Shown: positions 43,220 through 52,387, counted from the stretch's first letter. The stretch: 64,000 nt of DNA from Rhizohabitans arisaemae (GCF_025996515.1 NZ_BLRH01000034.1:434001-498000), one strand, 5' to 3'. Numbers and translations are program-made. The notes: generated from the letters alone by a model not told the origin.

Positions 43220-43502
43220 ATCGCCTCCTGCTCGTCCGATTCGTGTCGATGATGTGAGTTGGCCCAGTCCTCGGTCAGCCTCCATCTCGATAATCGGACT
43301 CGGGCGCGGCCAGGAAATCATCGCGGCGCAGTCATCGGATTCAGCGCTGGTGGATCATCGCAGTCCACGGTAGGCGGTCGACGCGATCAGGGCCACGGTG
43401 GACTGGATCGCCACGCGATGGCGGGCGCTGAAGCCGCCACCGCCGCACTGCGGCAGTCGATGCCTTCCACTAGCCTGGCCGATCTCGTTGCCGCGCTGCA
43501 GG
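43220..43502. other. spacer upstream of the monooxygenase
   Basis: No gene seen; it presumably contains the monooxygenase promoter. Confidence 0.3.
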
Positions 43503-43735
43503 TCATTCGTCCTCGTCGGGTTCGTCCGGGGCGCGCAGCCGGCGATGGGCGCCATCGAAGTCGGGAAGCTGGAACGAGTAGTGTCCGTGGACGCGGATGT
43601 GCTTGCGCAGGTACGGCGAAAGACGGGCAACATCGGCGTCCAGCACTGGGTCGCCCTCAGCTCGCAGCGCTATGAGTGCCGGTCGAGATAGGCCGTACTC
43701 CACAGCGTGATGCAGTTGAGCACCAACCCACATGC
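43503..43735 (-). pseudogene. C-terminal remnant of a Tn3-family transposase
   Basis: Minus strand: VLNCITLWSTAYLD in one frame, then ALIALRAEGDPVLDADVARL, SPYLRKHIRVHGHYSFQLPD and a stop in the other. Tn3 transposases end with LN-VVLWNT-Y---AL-ALRAEGYPV-DEDVARLSP---HIN-LGRYSF. About 75 residues of a protein of nearly 1000 residues remain, with one frameshift. No inverted repeats were seen. Confidence 0.8.
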
Positions 43736-43765
43736 CTTGCCATCGTGGAGCCGTTCGAGCTCAGA

Positions 43766-45175
43766 TCACCGGCTCGTGCCGGTGCAGATGCTTTCGCGTG
43801 GAATGAGACGTAGGGCGGTCGCGGCGGCGATCAGGCACATGCCGATGGCGATGGCGATGGCTGCGAGGGTGCCCCTGTCGGGGTCTGTTGCGGCGACCGC
43901 TCCGAGTAGTGCGACCCCGATTACGCCGCCTGTCTGCCGGGCCGTGTTCAGGGCACTCGATCCCATGTTCTGGTGCCGGTCGGGGGCGAACGTCATGACG
44001 GCGAGCGTCTGGGAGGGTGCGGAGAGCCCCATACCGATGGAGAAGACGCAGAAGCCGGTTGCGATGAGTGGATACGGTGCGGAGGCGACGGTGAGAGGCG
44101 CGAGTCCGATGGCCGAGAGGGTCATTCCGGTGGCCAAGCCGGTACGCGGGCCGAACGCGGTGATGAAACGGGCACCGAGAAAGGTCGAGGCGAGGGTGGC
44201 GGCCACGGTCAAGGGGAGGAAGGCCAACCCGGTCTGCAAGGCCGAGTAGCCACGTAGCTGCTGGAAGTTGAACGTGTAGACGATCAGCATCCCGTAGAGC
44301 GTGAAGTTGTACGTCGCACCGCCGAGCAGGCCGGCGAGCACGGGACGCGCGGCGATGATGGCGGGGGGCAGGAGGACCTGTCGCCCGTCTCGCGCCCAGG
44401 AATACTGCGCTGCGACGAACACGACGAGGGCGGCGGTGCCGCCCACGAGAGCCGTGAGCACGGCGGGGTTGAGCCAGCCTGCGACACTCGACTCGACCAG
44501 CGCCCACACCGTGGCGGCGAGGCCGACGATCGCGAGGGCCTGCCCGCGGATGTCGAACGACACGCGTTGCAGCGGAACCTCCGCCACGTGTCGGGCGACA
44601 AGCCAGCCGGTGGCGGCGGCGACCGGGATGTTGAGCAGGAAGATGCTCCGCCAGCCAAGAGTGTCGACCAGCAGTCCACCGATGAACGGGCCGATCACGA
44701 AGCCGATACCGCCTACGCTCACCCAGACCGAGACCGCTCTGGTGCGTTCGGCCGGTACGGTGAAGATGCGGGTGATCAGGGTCAACGGTGCCGGGGCGAG
44801 GAGCGCTGCTCCCAGACCTTGGCAGGCGCGGCCAAGGACGAGCAGGCCCGTGTTGGGAGCGACAGCGCAGGCGATCGAGGCAACGGCGAACAACCCCAGT
44901 CCGGTCAGGTAGCCGCGTCGGGCACCGATCCGATCTCCGAGCCGGCCTGCGGACAGCAGCAGGGCGGCGAACATGAGCGTGTAGGCGTCGATGGCCCACA
45001 GTCCGCCGGCCAGGCTTGCGTGCAGGTCGGCACGTATCACTGGGATCCCGACGTTGATGACGTTCGCTTCCATGATGATCAGAGCGGTGCCGAGACACAG
45101 GCCGGTGAGGCCCAGTGTCCGGCTGGTGGCAGAAGCAGGTGGTGGTAGCCGATTTTGGGCAGCGTCAGGTGACAC
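43766..45175 (-). CDS. MFS transporter, DHA2/EmrB-QacA family
   Basis: A drug-exporter-like MFS protein of about 469 residues with 14 predicted membrane helices; the first is ALIIMEANVINVGIPVIRADL, followed by the SAGRLGDRIGARRGYLTGLGLF loop and motif C at GGIGFVIGPFIGGLLVDTLGW. GTG 45175 follows GGAG; an in-frame ATG ten codons upstream is possible. TetR and amidase genes follow upstream on the same strand with a 270-nt gap. Confidence 0.9.
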   Translation of the reverse strand: MSPDAAQNRLPPPASATSRTLGLTGLCLGTALIIMEANVINVGIPVIRADLHASLAGGLWAIDAYTLMFAALLLSAGRLGDRIGARRGYLTGLGLFAVASIACAVAPNTGLLVLGRACQGLGAALLAPAPLTLITRIFTVPAERTRAVSVWVSVGGIGFVIGPFIGGLLVDTLGWRSIFLLNIPVAAATGWLVARHVAEVPLQRVSFDIRGQALAIVGLAATVWALVESSVAGWLNPAVLTALVGGTAALVVFVAAQYSWARDGRQVLLPPAIIAARPVLAGLLGGATYNFTLYGMLIVYTFNFQQLRGYSALQTGLAFLPLTVAATLASTFLGARFITAFGPRTGLATGMTLSAIGLAPLTVASAPYPLIATGFCVFSIGMGLSAPSQTLAVMTFAPDRHQNMGSSALNTARQTGGVIGVALLGAVAATDPDRGTLAAIAIAIGMCLIAAATALRLIPRESICTGTSR

Positions 45176-45449
45176 GGTCACTCCGATGGAGGTATGGGAA
45201 AACACGCCTTCGTCGGGAGACGACGGCTGTGGCAGGTGCCAGGGTGCTTGGCCGCGTGCCGAAGCCGGCGAAGGTCAATGGGCAGAGAAGGTTCCCGGTG
45301 CCTGTGGTGTCGCTACCCGATGGGGCTATGGCCGAGCGAGTGGCGACCGGGGCTCGAGTGCCTACGCCGGCCGGCGTCTTGCGGGCATGGGAAGAGAAGG
45401 GCCTTCGAGCTCGTCGAGGGCCCTGGTCGATGGGTGGTGGTGCTTGGGT
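45176..45449. other. spacer between MFS and TetR genes
   Basis: No gene identified. A plus-strand frame covers it but lacks a recognised motif. Confidence 0.3.
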
Positions 45450-46028
45450 TCAGTTCGCGCGCGGAGCGCTCGCCCGCAGAAGTGCGAGCACTCCCCTGAT
45501 GGCGCGGTCGAAGGGCTCCACCGCCTGCGCCGCGCGGGCCAGGGCGTAGCCGCCCTGGATGACGGCGGCGATGGCGGAGGCGGTCTCGTCGATGTCCAGA
45601 TCGCCGGCGAATTCACCGGCCGCCACACCTTCGGCGATCGTGCGCCGGAGGTGTTCGTGCAGCACCTCGAAGGCCTCCCGGATCGGTGCGCGCAAGGTGT
45701 CGTCGGCCATGACCTCCGGATCGGCGGTGAGCCGTCCCACGCTGCACCCACGCAACACATCGCGTTCGCGCCCCAGATATCCCGTGATGCGTTCGAGTGC
45801 AGTGCCTTCCACGGCGAACGTTTCGGCGATCTGTTGCTGCATCAGTTCCGCACTGCGCTGCTCGGCCGCCAACACCAGGTCCGGCTTGCCATCGAAGTGG
45901 TGGTACATGCTGCCCTGGCCGACGCCGGAGCGCGCCAGGATCGCGGTCGGACTGGTGCCGACGTATCCACGCTCCCACAGCAGTTGCCGCGTACCCTCGA
46001 TCAAGCGCTCCCGAGCGTTCGGTTTCAT
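45450..46028 (-). CDS. TetR-family regulator
   Basis: A 192-residue TetR protein with helix-turn-helix at about 8-55 (RLIEGTRQLLWERGYVGTSPTAILARSGVGQGSMYHHFDGKPDLV) and a C-terminal domain like that of TetR proteins controlling efflux or hydrolases. ATG 46028 is preceded by GGGAGG. It is the second gene of an amidase-TetR operon whose promoter carries a perfect 30-bp palindrome, and lies upstream of the MFS exporter gene; all three may be controlled together. Confidence 0.92.
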   Translation of the reverse strand: MKPNARERLIEGTRQLLWERGYVGTSPTAILARSGVGQGSMYHHFDGKPDLVLAAEQRSAELMQQQIAETFAVEGTALERITGYLGRERDVLRGCSVGRLTADPEVMADDTLRAPIREAFEVLHEHLRRTIAEGVAAGEFAGDLDIDETASAIAAVIQGGYALARAAQAVEPFDRAIRGVLALLRASAPRAN

Positions 46029-46071
46029 GGTGCCTCCCAGCAATGCAGTGCGGTGCCTATCGCGGCCCGTA

Positions 46072-47505
46072 TCAGAGGGCCGGATGCCGCAGGTGCCAGT
46101 CCGTCTCACGCTGGTAGGCGTGGCCGAGCTGAATCAGTAGTTGTTCCTCGAACGGCCGGCCGACGAACTGGAACCCCAGCGGCATGTCATCCTCGCCGAA
46201 ACCGCCCGGCAGGGTGATGGTCGGGGCGCCGGCCATGTTGAACGGGGTGACGAAGCGGAGTAGGTCCGTCAGGGCTTCGGGGTCGGCATAGACCGCCTCC
46301 TTCTGCGCAAGCGTGAGGCTCGTGGTCGGCTGCACCGGAGTCAGCAGGACATCCACGTCGCCCAGGGTACGCGCCAGTCCGCCGGTGAACGCGAGCCGCT
46401 GATGGTGCGCGTGCATCAGCTCGATCGCGGAGACGGTGTGGCCGTGCGTGATGAGCCCGGCGATCGAGCCGGGTGTGTCGGCCGGGCCGTATTCAGAGGC
46501 GCGCGAGGGATAGGTCGCCTGGTGGGCGATCGCGGCCTCCACACCGGCGTACCGGGGCCACATGGCATTGATGGTGCTGGTATCGGGAAGGGTGACCTCG
46601 ACGATCGTCGCGCCGAGGCGGCGCAGTACGGCGATGACGTCATCGAGCATGCCGATGGTCGCCTGGTCGACACGGGTCTCGTTGTAGGCGCGGTCCACTC
46701 CGATGCGTACCGGCCCGATCGGGGCGCCGAGGCCGGCCAGGTAGTCGGGCACCGGTATGGCGGCCGCGGTCGGGTCATGCGGGTCTGCTCCGGCGATCGC
46801 TCCCAGGATTGCGGCCGCGTCCTGCGCCGAGCGTGCCATCGGGCCGACGTGGTCGAGGCTCGCGGCGAGCGCGAAGACGCCGTACCTGCTTACCCGTCCC
46901 CACGTGGGTTTGATGCCGGTGATGCCGTTGGCCGCGGAGGGGTACCGGATCGACCCGCCGGTGTCGGTGCCCAGGGAACCGAAGGCGAGGCCGGCCGCCA
47001 CCGCGACGCCGGAACCGCTCGAGGAGGCGCCGGACCAGTACTCCGGGTTCCACGGGTTGCGGGGTGGTGTGACGGACGGGTGGTGCTCGGCGAATGCGGC
47101 TTCAGTGAGCTGCAGTTTACCGAGCAGAATGGCTCCGGCTTGCGAAAGACGCTGGACCACTGTCGCATCGTAGGTGGGCACGTGGCCGGAGCGGATCGTG
47201 GTGCCGGCCGCGGTGACGATGCCGGCGGTGAAGCAGAGGTCTTTCACAGCGATCGGCACGCCGTGCAGGGGGCCTCGGTACCGGCCTGCTGCCAGCTCGG
47301 CCTCGGCGTTCCCGGCTTGAGCAAGGGCGACGTCCGCCGTCACCGTGGCGTAGCTGCGCAGCACCGGATCGACCTGGTCGATCCGTGCCAGCAGTGTCTC
47401 GGTCAACTCCACCGGGGTGAGTTCGCGTGCGCGTAGCTTCGCGGCGACTTCCAGCAGGCTTGCATAGTGCACACGGGTCTCGTGTGCGGTGCAGGTGAGG
47501 GTCAT
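46072..47505 (-). CDS. amidase (amidase-signature family)
   Basis: A 477-residue amidase with catalytic Lys in GVPIAVKDLCFTAG, the Ser-rich GASSSGSGVAVAAGLAFGSLGTDTGGSIRYPSAANGITGIKPTWGR signature and the C-terminal FNMAGAPTITLPGGF. It would hydrolyse an aliphatic or aryl amide; it is not GatA because no GatB/C genes are near. ATG 47505 (MTLTCTAHETRV) is preferred; ATG 47517, 4 codons upstream, lies inside the palindrome. Confidence 0.9.
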   Translation of the reverse strand: MTLTCTAHETRVHYASLLEVAAKLRARELTPVELTETLLARIDQVDPVLRSYATVTADVALAQAGNAEAELAAGRYRGPLHGVPIAVKDLCFTAGIVTAAGTTIRSGHVPTYDATVVQRLSQAGAILLGKLQLTEAAFAEHHPSVTPPRNPWNPEYWSGASSSGSGVAVAAGLAFGSLGTDTGGSIRYPSAANGITGIKPTWGRVSRYGVFALAASLDHVGPMARSAQDAAAILGAIAGADPHDPTAAAIPVPDYLAGLGAPIGPVRIGVDRAYNETRVDQATIGMLDDVIAVLRRLGATIVEVTLPDTSTINAMWPRYAGVEAAIAHQATYPSRASEYGPADTPGSIAGLITHGHTVSAIELMHAHHQRLAFTGGLARTLGDVDVLLTPVQPTTSLTLAQKEAVYADPEALTDLLRFVTPFNMAGAPTITLPGGFGEDDMPLGFQFVGRPFEEQLLIQLGHAYQRETDWHLRHPAL

Positions 47506-47509
47506 GAGA

Positions 47510-47539
47510 GACACCATACATACTAGTATGTATGGTGTC
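47510..47539. promoter_or_regulatory. 30-bp perfect palindrome, putative TetR operator
   Basis: Each arm is GACACCATACATACT or its exact complement, with no spacer (centre CT|AG). It lies directly upstream of the amidase start at 47505, so repressor binding would block transcription or initiation. The TetR gene in the same operon is the obvious regulator. Confidence 0.8.
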
Positions 47540-47649
47540 GAGTGCCGGTAGCGCTGGACAGGGAAAGGCCGGAATCAAGGCAGCGTCTCCGGCCGAGGCG
47601 GGGGCGCGGCTTGGTTCCTCCGAGAACCGGAGGAGATCGGCCCGTCTGG
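47540..47649. other. spacer, amidase promoter region
   Basis: No gene. Presumably holds the core promoter of the amidase-TetR operon. Confidence 0.35.
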
Positions 47650-47845
47650 GGATGGCGGAACCGTTACGGCCGGAGAAGCGGGTGCGGACGGGGTGGTCGG
47701 CCCACAGCGACGCGAACTCAGGGCTTTTCACTGTGAGTTCGCCGATGAGGTCGGTGAGGCCGCGGTCGTCGGGGTAGCGGCCGGCCTGGGCGCCGATCAG
47801 CCGGGCGTTGGCCGCCGCGATCGTCTCGGCCCGTAGGTAGCCCTG
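47650..47845 (-). pseudogene. fragment of an XRE/MmyB-type regulator
   Basis: The minus strand reads LRAETIAAANARLIGAQAGR, then YPDDRGLTDLIGELTVKSPE and FASLWADHPVRTR. MmyB-like ligand-binding domains of XRE regulators have the same block (A-LR-AGR-PDD--L--LVGEL--RSPEF--LWA-HDVR). The helix-turn-helix part and the final strand are missing, so this is a remnant. Confidence 0.7.
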
Positions 47846-48281
47846 ATCGCATCCCTGCCCGGGCTTGGCGTGCACCCCGATTGAGCTCCCCGCCGCGCAG
47901 GAGTCCGCCGACCGCCTTCGGCTCGGCGGCGACGGTGATGCGGATGTCCTCACCACCGCCACCCGGGGGCGGCGAAGCCGGCTCGACCGCCGGATGCCGG
48001 GGTGGCCGATGAGCGTAGCGGTAGGCGTCGGGAACCGACTTGGAGATCACTGGCATGTCCGCCCGTCCATTGTCGGCGAACGCCGGGACGGCCTCCCTCG
48101 CCCCCAGCCGACTTCAAGCCTCCTGCAAGACGCCCCCGTCAGGTTGAGCACCGAGTCCGTGATCATCGCGGGCACACCGCTGCGCGCGAACCGCCCGGGT
48201 CGTCCCGAACACGTGGGCGACCATCCCCGCAGACCGAACTCTCACCGAGGGGCCGTCTGCCAGCAAGAGACAAGGAAGCGC
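47846..48281. other. spacer upstream of the secreted protein gene
   Basis: No intact gene. The minus strand has a coding-like stretch (EDIRITVAAEPKAVGGLL, near 47910-47960) with no start or domain, possibly another relic. Confidence 0.35.
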
Positions 48282-48791
48282 ATGAACAACATCCTGTCCA
48301 AGGTCGGCACCCTGGCCGCCGGGCTGACGCTCGTCGCGGCTCTCGTGCCTCCGGCCCAGGCCGCCCAGCGCCCTGCTGCCGGCGGATTCCTCTACGAGCT
48401 CGTGTTCGGCTCGCTTCAGGCCTTCGACTTGGAGGAGAGCGGTGAGGACGAGATCCGCGTGGAGCTCATAGCCCAGAACGGCACGCGTTACTCCGGCTGG
48501 CCCACCAACGGCAGCGACGCCGATACCAAGGCCGGAACCTGCTGGGTGTGGGATTTCTCCGCATGTACCGGCAACTACACCAAACGCGTCGCCGGGGCAC
48601 ACAACAACGTCATATTCGTCTCCGCCGGGCAGACGTTCACGATCGAGGTCTGGGAGGACGACCACATCGGAGACGACCTGCTGCTGCGCATCCCGGTGAC
48701 CGCCACGGGCAGTCATCAGAACATCACCGGCACCACCCCCGCCGGCAAGGGGTTCTCCTACCAGTTCAAGGGGTACCTGCGGGCCACATAG
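48282..48791 (+). CDS. secreted protein of unknown function
   Basis: A 169-residue protein with a clear Sec signal peptide (MNNILSKVGTLAAGLTLVAA, cleavage probably after AQA at about 28). The mature part is beta-rich and acidic, has one Cys pair (TCWVWDFSACTG) that could form a disulphide, and an Asp/Glu cluster (IEVWEDDHIGDDLLLRIPV) suggesting a C2-like or calcium-binding sandwich. AAGGAAG precedes the ATG. No family recognised and no partner gene. Confidence 0.75.
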   Translation: MNNILSKVGTLAAGLTLVAALVPPAQAAQRPAAGGFLYELVFGSLQAFDLEESGEDEIRVELIAQNGTRYSGWPTNGSDADTKAGTCWVWDFSACTGNYTKRVAGAHNNVIFVSAGQTFTIEVWEDDHIGDDLLLRIPVTATGSHQNITGTTPAGKGFSYQFKGYLRAT

Positions 48792-48976
48792 CCGGCTCCG
48801 CGTCCCAGCAGCCGTGCCTACGTCACGTGGGGTCAAGTCACACACCGCGGCCGAGCAGCCAGTCCCTCAGCCGACTCCGTCCCCGATGGGTCCGTCAGCC
48901 GATTCCGCCTGCTCGGCCCGGCGTTTAGCGCTTCACCGGCGCGTCGAGATCGATCGGACCGCCTCGGCCGAGGAGA
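48792..48976. other. short spacer between convergent genes
   Basis: No gene; likely contains transcription ends. Confidence 0.3.
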
Positions 48977-50341
48977 TCATCCGAGGCAGGTCCGGACGGC
49001 CTTGGCCAGGTTCGACGCCCGCGGGTCGTCGGGCCGGAAGTTCCAGAGGTTCGTGACGTAGCCGAAGCCGACACCGGCATCGGGGTCGGCGAAGCCGATC
49101 GATCCGCCGGAACCCGGGTGGCCGAACGACCCCGGCCCGACCATCGGCATCGGTGGGCAGGCTCGCCAGAACCCCAGCGACATGTTGAAGGAGCGGTCGG
49201 CCGGGACGTTCAGCCCCGGCGGCAGGCCGTGCATCGGCGTCCTGTCGGTCTGGACGACCGTCATTCGCTCGACCGTCGAAGGATCGAGCAGCCGCACCCC
49301 GTCGACGTCGCTGACCGTGGCGGCGTACATCCGTGCCACCGATCGCGCGTCCGCGAGCATGTTCGCGGCCGGGAACTCGGCCGCGCGCCAGGCACGCGTG
49401 GTGTGATACGTGGACGTGTTGGCGAAGGCGCCGCCGAGCTCGCCGGCGCGGGCTTGGACCGATCCCGGACCCCATACGGCGTTGACCCAGGCGGTGATCG
49501 TGTCCGCATCGAGGCCGGTAGTCGCGATCAACCCGGCTATCAGCTCCTCCACGCTGAACGGAGCGGCGTAGTGGAGCTGGGCCACCCGCTTCTCCTGCTT
49601 CTCCGGCAGCCCGATCCAGGCGCGTAGTCCGAGTGGGGCGGCCACCTCCTCGGCGAAGAACCTGCCGAGTGACTTGCCGGAGATCCGGCGCACGACCTCC
49701 CCGACCAGGAATCCGTACGTGTGACTGTGGTAGACGTGCTCGGTACCCGGCTGCCACAGCGGCCGCTGCGCCTCGAGTGCGCGGATGACCGGGTGCCACG
49801 CGCACGCCTGCTCGAACGTCAGCGGTCCGTCGACGATCGGCAGACCCGCCTGGTGTGACAGCAACCAGCGCACCGGGATCCGGTCCTTGCCCGCGGCGCC
49901 GAACTCCGGCCAGTATCGGGCCACCGGGGCATCCAGATCCAGCTCACCGCGCTGTACCAGCATATGGGCGCAGATCGCGGTGGCGCCTTTCGTCGTGGAT
50001 GCGACCTGGACGATGGTGTTCTTGCGCCACGGCCGGTTCGCCTCGCGATCGGCGAGGCCGTCCCACAGGTTGACGACGGGGCGGCCGCCCACGTAGACGC
50101 TGACCGCCGCGCCGACTTCGCCGTGGGTTCCCGTGAAGTTCGCGCGGAACGCGTCGGCGACCTTCCCCCAGCCGTGCTCGACACCCCGCTCGTCGGCGTC
50201 ACCGCCGCCCACGGAGGCGTTGCCGCGGTCGGCCAAGCCGGTGAGCGCGCCGGCGGCCACACCGGCACCCAGCACACCCTTCAACACGGTCCGGCGCCCG
50301 ACGTGTCCTTCCTCGGACGTCCTGCTTGTCGTGTCTGCCAT
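48977..50341 (-). CDS. Tat-exported serine hydrolase (beta-lactamase/EstB family)
   Basis: A 454-residue serine hydrolase. A twin-arginine signal (GRRTVLKGVLGAGVAAGALTG, residues 15-35) targets it outside the cell. The catalytic S-x-x-K is at S115-K118 (STTK), the Tyr motif at YHSHTYGF (about 213) and the third motif HPGSGG near the C-terminus. It is an esterase/DD-peptidase-like enzyme rather than a true beta-lactamase. The gene starts at an ATG with AGAAGGAG upstream. A dispersed TAC-N3-GTA motif copy lies 450 nt upstream. Confidence 0.9.
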   Translation of the reverse strand: MADTTSRTSEEGHVGRRTVLKGVLGAGVAAGALTGLADRGNASVGGGDADERGVEHGWGKVADAFRANFTGTHGEVGAAVSVYVGGRPVVNLWDGLADREANRPWRKNTIVQVASTTKGATAICAHMLVQRGELDLDAPVARYWPEFGAAGKDRIPVRWLLSHQAGLPIVDGPLTFEQACAWHPVIRALEAQRPLWQPGTEHVYHSHTYGFLVGEVVRRISGKSLGRFFAEEVAAPLGLRAWIGLPEKQEKRVAQLHYAAPFSVEELIAGLIATTGLDADTITAWVNAVWGPGSVQARAGELGGAFANTSTYHTTRAWRAAEFPAANMLADARSVARMYAATVSDVDGVRLLDPSTVERMTVVQTDRTPMHGLPPGLNVPADRSFNMSLGFWRACPPMPMVGPGSFGHPGSGGSIGFADPDAGVGFGYVTNLWNFRPDDPRASNLAKAVRTCLG

Positions 50342-50927
50342 GCTCCACTCCTTCTAGAGATCTGAAACCTGGGGACCTGAGGTCTCCGGGAGCACCGGCG
50401 ACCACGAGCGCGGCCGCGAGTGCATCGCTGAACCGTTCATGGCATCCACGATCGCCAACCGCCCTGATATCCGGCCGCCGCGGTGCTGACACGGCCGCTG
50501 ACACGACACCGCATCGGACCTGATCGCCGTCAGGGCCTCCGCCGACCTGGCACACCCCGCCCGAAGCGGCCTTCGGCATCGGCACCGACGACGGTCGGCG
50601 GCGTAGGCCGGGGGCTGCCGCACTCGCTCGCTCGCGTCCGGCGCAGACCTGCGGGCCGAGCGGACCGGGCTCGCGAATCCGAGGGCGGGTGGATCATCGC
50701 GACGCCGCCCACGTCGTCGCGATGAGCGACATGTCACTTCGGTGATGCGGTCTTTAGGTGGGGTGGTATGAGGGGTGCACACCCCGAGCGCCTTTACAAT
50801 GTAGATCATAATTAGACGGCCGGGGCGGCGCACGATGTCACCGGCGAGAGCACGGAGGGGGCCGTGGCCGACGCCTTATCGCAACAGATCGCGACACACC
50901 TGTGGACCTGCCGGACATGACCTGGGT
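50342..50927. other. 586-nt region between divergent genes
   Basis: Promoters for the serine hydrolase (minus) and the sigma factor (plus) must lie here. It also holds one copy of the dispersed motif. No gene is visible. Confidence 0.45.
50784..50815. repeat. copy 3 of the dispersed TAC-N3-GTA motif
   Basis: CTTTACAATGTAGATCA with flanks matching the copy at 12323-12354 at about 26 of 32 positions. Its minus strand also reads TATGAT just upstream, which could be a -10 box directed toward the serine hydrolase gene. Confidence 0.5.
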
Positions 50928-51506
50928 ATGAACGTCACCGACACCGGGCCGTCGCGCACCCAGCGCTTCGCCCACCTCTACGAGCAGACGTACGCCGCAT
51001 TGCTGCGGTTCGTCGAGCGTCGCGTCCACCCCTCCCACGCCGAGGACGTGGTCGCCGACGTGTTCCTTGTCGCATGGCGGCGCCTGGACGACGTGCCGCC
51101 GGCGGCGGACGAGGCGCGGGCCTGGCTGTTCGGCGTGGCACACCGCGCTCTCCGCAACGGGCTGCGGGCCGACCAGCGGCGGCAGGCGCTCGCCGTCCGC
51201 ATCGCCGACAGCCATCTGACCGGTGCCGCGGCGACCGGGCTGGACCCCGAGCTGGTGGCACGCCGGCTCGACCTCGTCCAGGCGTGGCAGCGGCTCAGCC
51301 CGCGCCACCAGGAGACGCTCGCCTTGGCCGTGTGGGACGGCCTCACCGCCCCACAGGCCGCGCGGGTGCTCGGCATCTCCCCCGTCGCGTTCCGGCTCCG
51401 GCTCACCCGAGCCCGGCGTGCCCTGCGCCACCACGCCGACGCGGCCCCCACCACTACCACCCAGCCTGTGGCAACCGCCACCGCGGACTCCCGGAGCATG
51501 CGATGA
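50928..51506 (+). CDS. ECF-type sigma factor
   Basis: A 192-residue sigma factor: region 2 (about 12-75; LYEQTYAALLRFVERRVHPSHAEDVVADVFLVAWRRL) and region 4 (about 118-170; LSPRHQETLALAVWDGLTAPQAARVLGISPVAFRLRLTRARRAL). It has no long C-terminal extension. It overlaps the next gene by ATGA, so translation is coupled to that membrane protein, its probable regulator. The start has no strong ribosome binding site. Confidence 0.92.
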   Translation: MNVTDTGPSRTQRFAHLYEQTYAALLRFVERRVHPSHAEDVVADVFLVAWRRLDDVPPAADEARAWLFGVAHRALRNGLRADQRRQALAVRIADSHLTGAAATGLDPELVARRLDLVQAWQRLSPRHQETLALAVWDGLTAPQAARVLGISPVAFRLRLTRARRALRHHADAAPTTTTQPVATATADSRSMR

Positions 51507-52387
51507 ACGACATCCTCGACCGCGCCCTGCGCGACCTCGACCCGGCCGTCACCCCCGCCGACCTGGACACGGGCACCGACCCCAAGGCTCTGGCCCTGCT
51601 GGCCCGGGTCGTGGCCACCGACCCGGTGGAGGCGCCCGCACCGACGACCGGCAGCCCTCGCCTGCGCACCGCCAGGCGTCTCACCACTGTCGGCGGAGCG
51701 GTGGCCGCCGGCACCGCGGCAGTACTGCTGCTGCCCGGCGTGTTCGGCGGCGGTCCGGCAATGGCGGCGTGGACCCCGACGCCGCACATGGTGAGCGGTG
51801 ACCGGGCCGCCGACGCCCAGGAGAAGTGCCTCGATAGCGCCAGGGACACCGCCAAGCACACAACCGGGCGTGAGCTCCCCTTCCGGCCCGTGGTGACCGA
51901 GGGCCGGGGGCCGTGGACGCTCGTCTACGTCAACGACGACAGCAGCCAGCTGGCCGAGATCACCTGCCTGCTCCACGATGGCGAGCTCATCGGCTCGCAG
52001 GGCAGCACGCCGGGGCCCGAAGCGCAACCGCTTCCGCCGGTTCCCGCAGGGTCTGCGCGGGCCGCCCTCGGCGCGGTCATGAGCACGAGTGAGGAGAGTG
52101 TGCGCGTGGTGACCGGCAGGGTCGGTGCCGGCGTGGTGGGTCTGGAGCTCTCCACGGAGGCGAAAGGCACCGTGACCGCGACCGTCACCGGCGGTTACTT
52201 CGCGACCTGGTGGCCGGACGCGCCGACGACGGAGGAGCGCGAGAACGCCTCACCTCGTGGCGGCGTCAATGGCGTCACGGTAATCCTCCAGGACGGGTCG
52301 CGGCACAACGTCTCCCTCGAGGAGCTCACCGGCCGGACGACCGCGCAGCTGAACACACCGGCCACGGGCGGCTCCGCGCGCGGCTGA
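51503..52387 (+). CDS. single-pass membrane protein, probable regulator of the sigma factor
   Basis: A 294-residue protein starting inside the sigma gene's stop codon. The cytoplasmic N-terminus (about 1-55) precedes one membrane helix (TVGGAVAAGTAAVLLLPGVFGGGPAMA, about 62-88) and a beta-rich external domain of about 200 residues. The arrangement sigma-membrane protein with TGA/ATG overlap is typical of anti-sigma pairs, but no zinc-binding H-x3-C-x2-C motif is present. Related to CU044_5270-like proteins of actinomycetes by layout (not verified). Confidence 0.8.
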   Translation: MNDILDRALRDLDPAVTPADLDTGTDPKALALLARVVATDPVEAPAPTTGSPRLRTARRLTTVGGAVAAGTAAVLLLPGVFGGGPAMAAWTPTPHMVSGDRAADAQEKCLDSARDTAKHTTGRELPFRPVVTEGRGPWTLVYVNDDSSQLAEITCLLHDGELIGSQGSTPGPEAQPLPPVPAGSARAALGAVMSTSEESVRVVTGRVGAGVVGLELSTEAKGTVTATVTGGYFATWWPDAPTTEERENASPRGGVNGVTVILQDGSRHNVSLEELTGRTTAQLNTPATGGSARG

